Assembly (NCBI GenBank): GCA_029243545.1
Contig: JAQWRV010000008.1
Coordinates: 22,857 to 86,856 of the forward strand
Length of the DNA stretch: 64,000 bases
Reading direction: 5' to 3'
From: Rhodospirillaceae bacterium
GTDB lineage: Bacteria; Pseudomonadota; Alphaproteobacteria; Rhodospirillales; Rhodospirillaceae
Shown here in pieces: positions 8,033 to 16,115 of the stretch. The notes beneath the pieces are model-generated. The model had not been told where the DNA came from. It searched no databases and saw only the letters and a program-made list of their open reading frames with translations. The number at the start of each line of letters is the position of its first letter. Within the stretch, counting starts at the first letter, position 1. The position numbers were made by a program, and so were the translations under genes.

Positions 8033-8770
8033 TTAGGTAGCCGGGAAGGCGGGCGGGTTAATGGCATTTCCCTTGGCGTGCTCAACGGAATACAGGGGCG
8101 CGTCTTTGCGGAACATAATGTAGTGACCGCCGAGTTGACCTAATTGAATGCGCATGTGGTCATCCATGTAGGCGATATCTGAATACAGTTTGGGGGAGGG
8201 CGACAACTCCGCCACCAAATCGCTCGGGCTGTCGATGCCGGTGGCCTTGCAATAGGCCTCGACCGACATGGTCGGATCCACCGGCGCGATTTCAAACTTA
8301 TCGAACAGCACGTTGAACCGGTCCGGGTGTTCGTCTTTGCGCTCGAAGCGCCCGTAGGTGAAATGATGAGAGTCGATCTGCGCTTCGCCCACCAGAAGGC
8401 GGCCATAGAAGTTGTAGATCCCGTTCTGGGGGTCGATCTCCAATGCACTGCCCGCATGAGTGGCGGGTACATCGGGCATGCGCCCCATGGAAAATGCCTT
8501 CAGGGTTGCGGTCACGCCCGTGCCTTGGTCTGTTGTGCCGTCACCGCCCACCAGCCGCCCGAAGTTGTAGTACTCCCCGGCCCAGTGGCCGCCATACACA
8601 TCCACATGGTCCAGCGCACGCGGGTAGGGGGTCAAGGCAGCCAGTTCGTCAATGACCTCATTGATGCGCTTGGATTCCGGCGTGCCTGAGGCAAAACCTT
8701 CCTTATGGGTGCCAATGGTCTCAACCAGTTCCGCCCGCAGGGCCAAACGCCTTTCTTCATCCCGGCTCAT
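8033..8770 (-). CDS. PAP/fibrillin-like domain protein
   Basis: A 245-residue protein resembling the plastid-lipid-associated protein (PAP)/fibrillin domain. It has an N-terminal helix (residues ~5-45, LRAELVETIGTHKEGFASGTPESKRINEVIDELAALTPYPRAL), a central HWAGEYYNFGR strand, NGIYNFYGRLLVGEA, FNVLFDKFEIAP, and a C-terminal YMDDHMRIQLGQLGGHYIMFRK that matches the family's 'LD..LRI.RG..G..FV' ending. Members are thought to bind small lipophilic molecules. The ATG at 8770 has GGAGG 8 bases upstream. It forms an operon with the MFS gene. The family call is by pattern only. Confidence 0.55.
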   Translation of the reverse strand: MSRDEERRLALRAELVETIGTHKEGFASGTPESKRINEVIDELAALTPYPRALDHVDVYGGHWAGEYYNFGRLVGGDGTTDQGTGVTATLKAFSMGRMPDVPATHAGSALEIDPQNGIYNFYGRLLVGEAQIDSHHFTYGRFERKDEHPDRFNVLFDKFEIAPVDPTMSVEAYCKATGIDSPSDLVAELSPSPKLYSDIAYMDDHMRIQLGQLGGHYIMFRKDAPLYSVEHAKGNAINPPAFPAT

Positions 8771-8868
8771 TGTTCGCCTCCACCATTTACACTTCTTTGG
8801 CTGTGGTGATCTTAAAGTATTCAATGCACACTGAGAATGGCTTGCGGGGGTTATAACGGGGACCACTC

Positions 8869-9795
8869 ATGAAAAGACGCACTCTGCTCAGCGGAGCGGC
8901 AACGCTAACTGCTTCCATCACTGGCGCGCTGGCTACGATGCGTGGGGCGCCGGCAACGGCCCAGCCTCTGTCGCCTACACCGGGTGGAAATAACGCGCTG
9001 GAATCGGGCGCAAAAACAATGTCGGTTGAGGGGGCAACGGTTCTGGTGACCGGCTCCAACCGGGGGATTGGCCTAGGCTTTGTCAAAGTCCTGCTCGGCC
9101 GGGGGGCCAAGCGCGTTTATGCCACGGCGCGCAATCCCGACAATCTGCCCGATGTGATCGCGCTCGATCCTCAACGGGTCGTTGGTCTCGAATTGGATGT
9201 GAACAATGAGGAGCAACGCCTTGCGGCTGCGGAAGCGGCGACCGACGTCACCTGGCTGATCAATAATGCCGGTACGCCGGGCACTTTCACCGCAGAAGAC
9301 CGGCGCATAGCTTCGGCGTCGACCCTGGACGATGCCAAGTTTGTTATGGAAACCAATTGCTGGTCGCCGGCGGAACTCGCACGGCTTTTCATTCCCATCA
9401 TCCTGGCCAACGGCGGCGGCGCTATCACCAATATCTTGTCGGTCGGTGCCTGGTTCTGTTTGCCCGAATACACCAGCTACAGCATGTCGAAATCGGCAGC
9501 GGCGATGATGACTGCGGGATTGCGGGCGGAGTTGGACCGCGAACCGGTTCTGGTGTCCGGGGTCTTTACCGGCGGCGTGCAGACTCGCCTGTCACCACCC
9601 GGATATACCGGCGGTGTGTCTGCGGTGGATCACGGCCTTGAAGTGGTCGAGGCCATGTCCCAGGGCGTGACCGATGTGTTTGCCGGTGGCGGGTCTGAAG
9701 CCATGCGCGCCCAAATTTTGCAAGACTCGCAAGCCTTCGAGCGCGGTGTCATTGAGCGCTTCCATACCAGCCCCCTAGCGATAGCGCCGTTCTAA
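8869..9795 (+). CDS. SDR-family oxidoreductase with Tat-like signal
   Basis: A short-chain dehydrogenase/reductase preceded by an unusual 50-residue N-terminal extension that looks like a Tat leader (MKRRTLLSGAATLTASITGALA, APATAQP). The enzyme domain begins at MSVEGATVLVTG: nucleotide-binding TGSNRGIG, NNAG, an SVG strand and the catalytic YSMSK. The ATG at 8869 has a GGGGA site; the internal ATG at 9019 has none, so the long form is the better start. If exported, it would be a Rossmann enzyme in a compartment without free NAD(P). It could be exported already folded with bound cofactor, or the signal may be non-functional. Confidence 0.8.
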   Translation: MKRRTLLSGAATLTASITGALATMRGAPATAQPLSPTPGGNNALESGAKTMSVEGATVLVTGSNRGIGLGFVKVLLGRGAKRVYATARNPDNLPDVIALDPQRVVGLELDVNNEEQRLAAAEAATDVTWLINNAGTPGTFTAEDRRIASASTLDDAKFVMETNCWSPAELARLFIPIILANGGGAITNILSVGAWFCLPEYTSYSMSKSAAAMMTAGLRAELDREPVLVSGVFTGGVQTRLSPPGYTGGVSAVDHGLEVVEAMSQGVTDVFAGGGSEAMRAQILQDSQAFERGVIERFHTSPLAIAPF

Positions 9796-10073
9796 AGAGA
9801 GATAGCGCCGTTTTGAATTTTTCTTTGTCATGCCCCGATCCACCCATCAGGTCGCAAGAACCCTCAAGATCTCAACGCCTGTGCGGATGAACAGTGGATT
9901 GCCCCAACCAAGTAAGGCACTGACAGATCAATGCTGCATTCTCAGGCCGACAGTGCGGTGATTTGAAACACGATACTCTGGGATGAGGGCAACACGAACC
10001 TGTTGATGGTGAAGGCCTTTTAAGGCCGGTTGGAGCCGTATAGGATTTGCTACCCCATATGGAGGATGCCGTC

Positions 10074-10802
10074 ATGCCGACTGTTTTAGTCACCGGAGCG
10101 AACCGCGGGATTGGTCTGGGCTTCGTCCGCCAATACGCAACGGAAGGGTGGGAGGTCATTGCCTGTTGCCGCAGTCCGCAGAGTGCTGATGACCTAAACG
10201 CACTCGCCACACAAAGCGCCACATCAAGCGGGGGTCGGGTGCAGGTTGAACAGATGGATGTTGCTGATCACGCCAGCGTTGATGCGTTGGCCAAGAAATA
10301 TGCGGGCAAGCCCATGGATGTTCTCATTAATAACGCTGGTGTGCCCGGTCCGCGTGGCGACAATCGAGAATTCATATTCAAGCAGATGTTCGGCACCATT
10401 GATTATGCGGCCTGGGACGATGTGTTTCGCATCAACACCATGGGCGCGCTCAAAGTCTCTGAAGCGTTCGCGGAGAATGTGGCGGCCAGTGCAGAGAAAA
10501 AGATTGTCGCGGTTTCCAGCACCATGGGGTCCATCCAGGAAGGAACGATGCCGGTTTTTATCTATGGGTCAAGCAAGGCGGCCAGCAACTGGGTCGTCTC
10601 CATGATGGCCCATGAACTGAAAGATCGCGGCATTATTGCGATGACTTTTTGTCCCGGACATGTGCGAACCGATATGGGCGGGCCCGAAGCCCCGGTTGAA
10701 GTGGAAGACAGTGTCTCCGGTATGCGGAAGATCATCGCCGGCCTGACACTCGACGACACGGGCAGCTTCAAACGGTTCGACGGGGAAACTGTCGCTTGGT
10801 AG
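10074..10802 (+). CDS. SDR-family oxidoreductase (tandem copy A)
   Basis: A 242-residue cytoplasmic short-chain dehydrogenase: VLVTGANRGIGLGF (cofactor loop), LINNAGVPGP, VSSTMGS and YGSSKAA, with the Tyr and Lys of the catalytic motif. It resembles the C-factor-like/carbonyl reductase branch. The ATG at 10074 is preceded by GGAGG with 8 bases spacing. A near-identical-length paralogue follows after 58 bases. Substrate unknown. Confidence 0.88.
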   Translation: MPTVLVTGANRGIGLGFVRQYATEGWEVIACCRSPQSADDLNALATQSATSSGGRVQVEQMDVADHASVDALAKKYAGKPMDVLINNAGVPGPRGDNREFIFKQMFGTIDYAAWDDVFRINTMGALKVSEAFAENVAASAEKKIVAVSSTMGSIQEGTMPVFIYGSSKAASNWVVSMMAHELKDRGIIAMTFCPGHVRTDMGGPEAPVEVEDSVSGMRKIIAGLTLDDTGSFKRFDGETVAW

Positions 10803-10860
10803 CCCAGGTCTGCTCACAGAATTCGATAGGCTATGCCCACCCTGGACGGAGGATAGGTTC

Positions 10861-11589
10861 ATTCCGACTGTTTTAATTACCGGAGCAAACCGCGGCATTG
10901 GACTGGGGTTTTCCCGCCGGTATGCGGGAGAGGGGTGGAATGTCATTGCCTGCTGCCGCAATCCGCAACAGGCAGACGAACTGAACACACTGGCCACACA
11001 ATGCGGCACATCAAGCGGGGGCCGGGTGCAGGTTGAACCCATGGACGTGGCCGATCACGCCAGTATCGATGCGCTGGCCCAAAAATACGTTGGCACGGCG
11101 ATGGATGTGCTCATTAACAATGCCGGTGTGTCTGTTCCGCGCAGCGCCAACGGAGAACATCGGCTTAAGCAAACGTTCGGCACCCTTGATTACACGGCTT
11201 GGGATAATATTTTTCAGGTTAACGTCAAGGGATTACTCAAAGTCTCTGAAGCCTTCGTGGAAAACGTGTCCGCCAGTTCAGACAAAACCATCGTTGCGCT
11301 TTCCAGCACCATGGGGTCAATCCAGGAAGGGGCGTTGCCCGTCTTTCTCTATGGATCAAGTAAGGCGGCCGGCAATTGGATCATCTCCATGCTGGCGAAA
11401 GAGCTGAAAGAGCGCGGCATTATAACAGTGAGCCTGTGTCCGGGGCATGTAAAAACTGCCATGGGTGGCCCGATCGCCCCGATCGAGGTGGACGACAGCG
11501 TCGCCGGTATGCGGAAGACCATCGCCGGCCTGACCCTGGACGATACGGGCAGCTTCAAACGGTTCAACGGGGAAACTGTTGCCTGGTAG
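10861..11589 (+). CDS. SDR-family oxidoreductase (tandem copy B) with ATT in place of the start codon
   Basis: This is a paralogue of the preceding gene, colinear over its whole 729 bases. At the position of copy A's ATG there is ATT (10861), with the GGAGG site (10848-10852) at the same 8-base spacing. The coding sequence downstream is intact and well conserved: TVLITGANRGIGLGF, NNAGVS, LSSTMGS and YGSSKAAGN. The next possible start (GTG at 11026) would delete the whole nucleotide-binding motif. No in-frame ATG, GTG or TTG exists between 10795 and the ATT. Either translation begins at a rare ATT codon, probably weakly, or this is a fresh start-loss pseudogene. Confidence 0.7.
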   Translation: MPTVLITGANRGIGLGFSRRYAGEGWNVIACCRNPQQADELNTLATQCGTSSGGRVQVEPMDVADHASIDALAQKYVGTAMDVLINNAGVSVPRSANGEHRLKQTFGTLDYTAWDNIFQVNVKGLLKVSEAFVENVSASSDKTIVALSSTMGSIQEGALPVFLYGSSKAAGNWIISMLAKELKERGIITVSLCPGHVKTAMGGPIAPIEVDDSVAGMRKTIAGLTLDDTGSFKRFNGETVAW

Positions 11590-11896
11590 CCCGAGAGCCA
11601 AATTGATTTGTAACAACCACAAGGTTCCCTGACACGCGGGCATGCTATGCGGGCTAGAAACCCATACCGGTAGAGTCAGTCACACCTAAACCAATTTTCT
11701 CTTCGTCCCAATTCTAGATTGCATTGCGGCTTATGTATGCAGTTATACTGACGAGGCGTGCTGCTTTTGGTCGTGTTTGTTGAAATCAAGATGCAGGACA
11801 TAAACCGTGTTCATTTTTCTCGGAATTGCAGCTGTCGTTCTCCTCGTTCTGTACATCATGTAGGCTACCATGCCACAACGGCCATAGGAGGACACC
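11590..11896. other. Intergenic gap without a clear gene
   Basis: About 300 bases between the SDR pair and the methyltransferase. The only item seen is a micro-ORF at 11807-11863: GTG with AGGA upstream, 18 hydrophobic residues FIFLGIAAVVLLVLYIM, then TAG. It could be a membrane micropeptide or the relic of a LemA-like N-terminus. An ATAGGAGGACACC ribosome site for the methyltransferase closes the gap. Confidence 0.5.
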
Positions 11897-13051
11897 ATGA
11901 GTTCTCATCCAGGTTATCCGTCACACCCAGGGCATCACGCATTGCTGCCTTGTCCGTCGCATGACGAAGCCGCTCGGCAGACCTTCGTACGCGACCTGCG
12001 CACGCATCTAGCCGTGGAAGTTTTTCCCGGCAACCGCTTGGCCTACGCCCATCGTGTCGAACCCGCATTTCACAAACACAACAAGCGCACGCCCAAGGAC
12101 CGTCATGAAATCCGCAAGGCTATGGCACATGATTCCTACTATCAGATGTGGAGCGCTATGCAGCGCAACAGTCAGGAATTGATGTGGGATTCCGTTGTCG
12201 ATACGGTCGAGCGCGCCTTGCCGGACCTCATCGCCACTCCGCAACCCGGTAACGCCAAGGGATCTTTGACTCTAGATGTAGACCTGTCCATGCCGGACTA
12301 TCTGACGTCTTACGACATTCACCTACAGCCGGGCGGCTATCATTCGGAAGTCTGCGCCCAAGATATCGCCGCAGGTGCGGTCTACGACGGCGGCTTGCCC
12401 ATCTATGCCATGGATTCCCTCGGGCCGCTCAATGATGACCTGGGCTGGACCACGGTCGAATGCTACCAGGAGCACTTCCCTGGCCGCAAACCAGCCCGTG
12501 TGCTTGACCTCGGCTGTTCCGTTGGGCACTCAACTCTGCCCTGGTCCGAAGCGTTTCCGGACGCTGACGTGCATGCCATCGACGTCGGGGCGCCGCTGTT
12601 GCGTTACGGCCATGGCCGGGCAGAAGCGCTGGGCCGCTCCGCTCATTTCAGTCAGCAAAACGCGGAGCAAACCAATTTTCATGCGGGATCGTTCGACGTT
12701 ATCGTCTCGCACTTCTTCATGCATGAAACATCGCGCAAGGCCTTGCCGCGCGTGTTCGCCGAATGCCGCCGGTTGCTGTCACCGGGCGGGATCATGCTGC
12801 ATCTCGATCTGGAGCAAGACCGGGATCTTGATCCGCTGACTTCATTTCTCATGGAATGGGAAGTCTACAACAATAATGAAAGTTTCATGGGTCAGTTGCG
12901 CAGCCTCGATTTAGAAGCGCTGGCAGTCGAGGCGGGGTTTGCAGAGGCTAAAGTGGAACGTATACAACAACCCAGTCACGCAAGTTCTGATCAAACCGGC
13001 GACGGTTACGTTAATTTCTTCACTTGGCCGGTTCTAACAGCTTCGGCCTGA
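11897..13051 (+). CDS. Class I SAM-dependent methyltransferase
   Basis: A 384-residue protein with a methyltransferase domain in its second half: ARVLDLGCSVGHSTLPWSEAFPDADVHAIDVGAPLLRYG (SAM-binding motifs I and II, residues ~200-240), FDVIVSHFFMHE (motif IV) and LLSPGGIMLHLD (motif V). The first 195 residues are an extra domain I do not recognise (QPGGYHSEVCAQDIAAGAVYDGGLPIYAMDSLGP). Its substrate is unknown. The ATG is well supported by GGAGG. It is followed closely by the small ORF and the metallo-hydrolase gene. Confidence 0.78.
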   Translation: MSSHPGYPSHPGHHALLPCPSHDEAARQTFVRDLRTHLAVEVFPGNRLAYAHRVEPAFHKHNKRTPKDRHEIRKAMAHDSYYQMWSAMQRNSQELMWDSVVDTVERALPDLIATPQPGNAKGSLTLDVDLSMPDYLTSYDIHLQPGGYHSEVCAQDIAAGAVYDGGLPIYAMDSLGPLNDDLGWTTVECYQEHFPGRKPARVLDLGCSVGHSTLPWSEAFPDADVHAIDVGAPLLRYGHGRAEALGRSAHFSQQNAEQTNFHAGSFDVIVSHFFMHETSRKALPRVFAECRRLLSPGGIMLHLDLEQDRDLDPLTSFLMEWEVYNNNESFMGQLRSLDLEALAVEAGFAEAKVERIQQPSHASSDQTGDGYVNFFTWPVLTASA

Positions 13052-13070
13052 ATAAAACTTAGGGATACAT

Positions 13071-13208
13071 ATGATGAACGCTAAGTGCTGGAGGGGCGCT
13101 CTCGCGCTCGGCTTTTCCCTTCTGATATCGGGGGCATGTTACGCAGGGGCGATTGCCGTCATCGGCACGGAGTTGACAAATGTCAGTAGCGTTAGGTTGG
13201 CCAAATGA
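13071..13208 (+). CDS. Small ORF (45 aa) with signal-like segment, coupled to the next gene
   Basis: A short reading frame of 45 codons starting at ATG 13071 (second ATG immediately after), with AGGGATA upstream. It encodes a basic N-terminus (MMNAKCWRG), a hydrophobic stretch (ALALGFSLLISGACYAG) and a short tail. The cysteine after SGA resembles, but does not fully match, a lipobox. Its stop overlaps the start of the metallo-hydrolase gene as ATGA (13205-13208), the classic arrangement of translational coupling. It may be a real small exported peptide or a leader whose translation feeds the next gene. Confidence 0.45.
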   Translation: MMNAKCWRGALALGFSLLISGACYAGAIAVIGTELTNVSSVRLAK

Positions 13209-14143
13209 AAATATTACTCACAGTTCTTGCGGCCCTGTGCTTTGCGGCAGTTGCAAGTGCACAAGACTATGTTCCCAACGAAGTCTATCGCAGCGCTGAC
13301 GGCGCGGCCTCCGTTGAGGACTTGGGAGAGGGGGTCTATCTCTTCCGCTGGTGGCCTGGGTTTTATGTCAGCCCTTTTGTCGTCGGCGATGATGTAGTTT
13401 TAGCGGTCGATCCGGTGAGCCGTGACGTAGCCGTGCTCTATCGCGATGCCGTTGCTGCCGTGACGGATTTACCGATCACCAAGATTGTCTACAGTCATGA
13501 CCACCGCGATCACATCGTTGGTGCCGATGTGTTGTCCCCAGACGCTGAGGTTATTGCCCATCCTGGCACGCTGGCGTCACTGCAACGCCGCAGTGACCCA
13601 GATATTCCGTTGCCGCAAACTCTGGTCGACAACGGTGACACCATAGAGATCAGTGGGCGCACCGTCGGTGTGCACTACTTCGGACCCAACCACGGTGACA
13701 GCAACATCGGTCTGACGTTTCAAACCGGTATGGGGTCCATGCTGGTCTTCGTTGATACGTTGGAGATCGGCATCGTGCCCTATCGCACCCTGCCGGATAC
13801 CAACGTCCACGGCTACATTGCGACGCTTCGTGGGGCGTCCCAGCTGGGCGTCGACTGGGCTCTTGGCGGACACAGCGGCCCAGGCCCTGGCATTTGGATC
13901 GACAATTATCTCAATTATTTTCTCGACATGGAACAGGCCCTGATCAAAGCCGAAGCTGAAGTCGTCCAGCTGCCGTCAGACTCTGTGGAGGACGTTATTG
14001 CCCAAGGTGAGCGCTATACTGACGCTGTCATCGCAAGGGCAGTTGATGACCTTCGGCCTGCCTATGGTCAATGGCGCGGCTTTGAAGCCTGGGCCCCGCT
14101 CAATGCCCAGACCGTGCGCATGTACATCATTACCGGGAACTGA
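13205..14143 (+). CDS. Exported metallo-beta-lactamase-fold hydrolase
   Basis: A 312-residue protein with a cleavable signal (KILLTVLAALCFAAVASAQ) and an MBL fold. The metal motif SHDHRDH at residues ~98-104 supplies the HxHxDH ligands, GPNHGDSN the next His, and GGHSGPGP a late His. It should bind two zinc ions in the periplasm and hydrolyse an ester, thioester or lactam-like bond; the actual substrate is not evident. Its ATG overlaps the stop of the preceding 45-codon ORF. It ends 12 bases before the convergent NmrA-like gene. Confidence 0.8.
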   Translation: MKILLTVLAALCFAAVASAQDYVPNEVYRSADGAASVEDLGEGVYLFRWWPGFYVSPFVVGDDVVLAVDPVSRDVAVLYRDAVAAVTDLPITKIVYSHDHRDHIVGADVLSPDAEVIAHPGTLASLQRRSDPDIPLPQTLVDNGDTIEISGRTVGVHYFGPNHGDSNIGLTFQTGMGSMLVFVDTLEIGIVPYRTLPDTNVHGYIATLRGASQLGVDWALGGHSGPGPGIWIDNYLNYFLDMEQALIKAEAEVVQLPSDSVEDVIAQGERYTDAVIARAVDDLRPAYGQWRGFEAWAPLNAQTVRMYIITGN

Positions 14144-14154
14144 GGGGCGGAGCG

Positions 14155-14901
14155 TTATTCTCCACCCTCCCGTTCCGGACGCATCCCAACAAAGCTGTCA
14201 TCTGCGGCGTGATAAATTTTGCCCATGCAGTCGGGGTTATCCATGCAGCTGACAGACAAAGCGGCGAGATCAGTGCGGGTGATGCGGCCAAATGAGTTCA
14301 TGTCTTGAGACAGGTAGCCTTTGCCGGTCGGTTCAACGGGCTCGAACTCAAGCAGGCCGTTACGGATGATGGTGAAGCCCACGCCGCTGTTCTCGAGATA
14401 GATCTCGGCTTGGCCCTTGTCGCGAATGTTGGAGCTTTCCGTATCAAAACCGAATTGCTCTTTGAGAATATTCTTGGCGCTGCCGCGCACACCAACCGAA
14501 CTATGGATGATGATTTGCTTCACACGGTTGGCTCTTGAGGCGTTAACGATGTTCTCCATCGCTTGGGTATAGAAATCCTGACCACTGGTCATCTGTTCGC
14601 CGCGGCGGGCGGAGGTATCTATGACAACACGTGGTCTGGTTTGTTTTATAGCATCTGTCACAGACCTGGCGTCCAACAGGTCACCGACGGCGTACCTTAC
14701 GCCATCCATGCCTTGAAGCCTGTGCCGGGAGGACGTGGGCCTTATGAACGCTGTCACTGTTTCCCCTTTTTCCAACAGCATGCGCACATGTGGAGCGCCC
14801 AGCTGGCCGGTTGCGCCAAAGACGAGCACGCCATCTGCCTGAGCTATCGAGCTAACGGTTAAGCTGCAGGCAAACGCTACTATAGAAAACAAACGGGTCA
14901 T
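14155..14901 (-). CDS. NmrA/SDR-like NAD(P)-binding protein with signal peptide
   Basis: A 248-residue atypical SDR: VLVFGATGQLGAPHVRMLLEKGETVTAFIR (Rossmann GxxGxxG), then YAVGDLLDARSV, VIDTSARRG, IIIHSSVGVRG and a late FTIIRNGLLE. It begins with a Sec-type signal peptide (MTRLFSIVAFACSLTVSSIAQADG), strange for a cofactor-binding fold. The catalytic YxxxK is not clear, as in NmrA-like sensors. Its ATG overlaps the TAA of the LhgO-like gene by one base, so the two form a coupled pair. Confidence 0.75.
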   Translation of the reverse strand: MTRLFSIVAFACSLTVSSIAQADGVLVFGATGQLGAPHVRMLLEKGETVTAFIRPTSSRHRLQGMDGVRYAVGDLLDARSVTDAIKQTRPRVVIDTSARRGEQMTSGQDFYTQAMENIVNASRANRVKQIIIHSSVGVRGSAKNILKEQFGFDTESSNIRDKGQAEIYLENSGVGFTIIRNGLLEFEPVEPTGKGYLSQDMNSFGRITRTDLAALSVSCMDNPDCMGKIYHAADDSFVGMRPEREGGE

Positions 14902-16001
14902 TAAAGGATTTGCTCCGCCAGATAATCCGCAATCGCCAGACTAGACGTTAATCCAGGGGATTCTATGCCGTAAAGGGTCCAATATCCCCTTATCCCTGTT
15001 TCTTGCGGCCCCTGAATCTCAAAATCATGCATCGGCTCACCTCGAGCTTGGAGTTTTGGCCGAATTCCGGCGTATCCGGGCCGCAAAGCACCATCCGGCA
15101 GGTCGGGCCAATACATACGGATAGCGTCGTAAAACTGGTCTGCACGTTCGAGACTGACCTCATAAGACAGAGAGTCTGTCCATTCTATATCGGGACCAAA
15201 ACGCGCCTGGCCAGCCATATCAAGCGTGTAATGCAGCCCCAGGCTTGCCGTGCCGGGCAGTGGGTATATGAGCCGTGAAAAAGGCGCCTTTCCTGACAGA
15301 TAAAAATATGAGCCTTTGGCGTAATGCAGAGGTGGGATCGAACCGCCGTCGACACCAGCAATGGCATGACTGATCATTTGCGCCCCGAGTCCGGCGCAAT
15401 TCACGATCGTTGAGCTGCATAGAACCATCGCCTCTGAGCCGCCAACGGTTAGGTGAATCCCATCGTCCTCTGAAACGCCGCTTGTCACCGTGCTCTTAAA
15501 AGCAATGGTAGCGCCGTGCGCCTCTGCATCCCCTTGCAGGGCCAGCATGAATCCGTGGCTGTCAACGATTCCTGAGTCTGGGGACAGCAGGGCGGCACTG
15601 CATTTCAGGTTGGGTTCAAGTTGACGGACTTGTTTTGCGTCGAGCCAGTCCAATGTGACTCCAAGCATGACCGCATGGTCTTGGAGTGCTTTCAATTGAT
15701 CAATTTCAGTGTCGTCTGCGGCAAAAACGAGTTTGGTTATTTTTTTTGCGTTGACACCGTGACTTTGGCAAAAGTCATACATTTTCTTGCGGCCTTCGAT
15801 GCAAAGACGCGCTTTAAGACTGCCTACTGGATAATAAATACCAGCATGGATGACTTCGCTATTGCGGGAACTGGTCGCCATGCCAATGGCATCCTCTGAT
15901 TCAAGGATAATTACGTCTCGGCCAGCCATCGCCAAGGCGCGAGAAACAGCCAATCCGATGACGCCCGCGCCAATAACAACACAATCTATGTGTTCAGCCA
16001 T
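14901..16001 (-). CDS. FAD-dependent oxidoreductase, L-2-hydroxyglutarate oxidase-like
   Basis: A 366-residue DAO-superfamily flavoprotein: DCVVIGAGVIGLAVSRALAMAGRDVIILE (ADP-binding fold), ATSSRNSEVIHAGIYYPVGSLKARLCIEG (conserved in the LhgO/L2HGDH group), an IVDSHGFMLALQGDAEAHGA segment and a C-terminal GYAGIRPKLQ..GI.SPGLTSSLAIADYLAE FAD loop. It would oxidise a 2-hydroxyacid such as L-2-hydroxyglutarate and pass electrons to quinone or oxygen. Context gives no substrate. First gene of a two-gene minus-strand unit. Confidence 0.82.
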   Translation of the reverse strand: MAEHIDCVVIGAGVIGLAVSRALAMAGRDVIILESEDAIGMATSSRNSEVIHAGIYYPVGSLKARLCIEGRKKMYDFCQSHGVNAKKITKLVFAADDTEIDQLKALQDHAVMLGVTLDWLDAKQVRQLEPNLKCSAALLSPDSGIVDSHGFMLALQGDAEAHGATIAFKSTVTSGVSEDDGIHLTVGGSEAMVLCSSTIVNCAGLGAQMISHAIAGVDGGSIPPLHYAKGSYFYLSGKAPFSRLIYPLPGTASLGLHYTLDMAGQARFGPDIEWTDSLSYEVSLERADQFYDAIRMYWPDLPDGALRPGYAGIRPKLQARGEPMHDFEIQGPQETGIRGYWTLYGIESPGLTSSLAIADYLAEQIL

Positions 16002-16115
16002 GGAATTCAGACTAACTCGAAATTATTGAGGGACGCATCAAACATTCGATAGCAAGTCTGAGACATTTCGTACATGGCTGTCTGGGTTCTGCCGCAATTC
16101 TGATAAGGAGTCTGA

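Noticed and set aside
11758..11964. 68-codon frame before the methyltransferase
   Set aside because: It overlaps the methyltransferase start, lacks a ribosome site and has no recognisable sequence.
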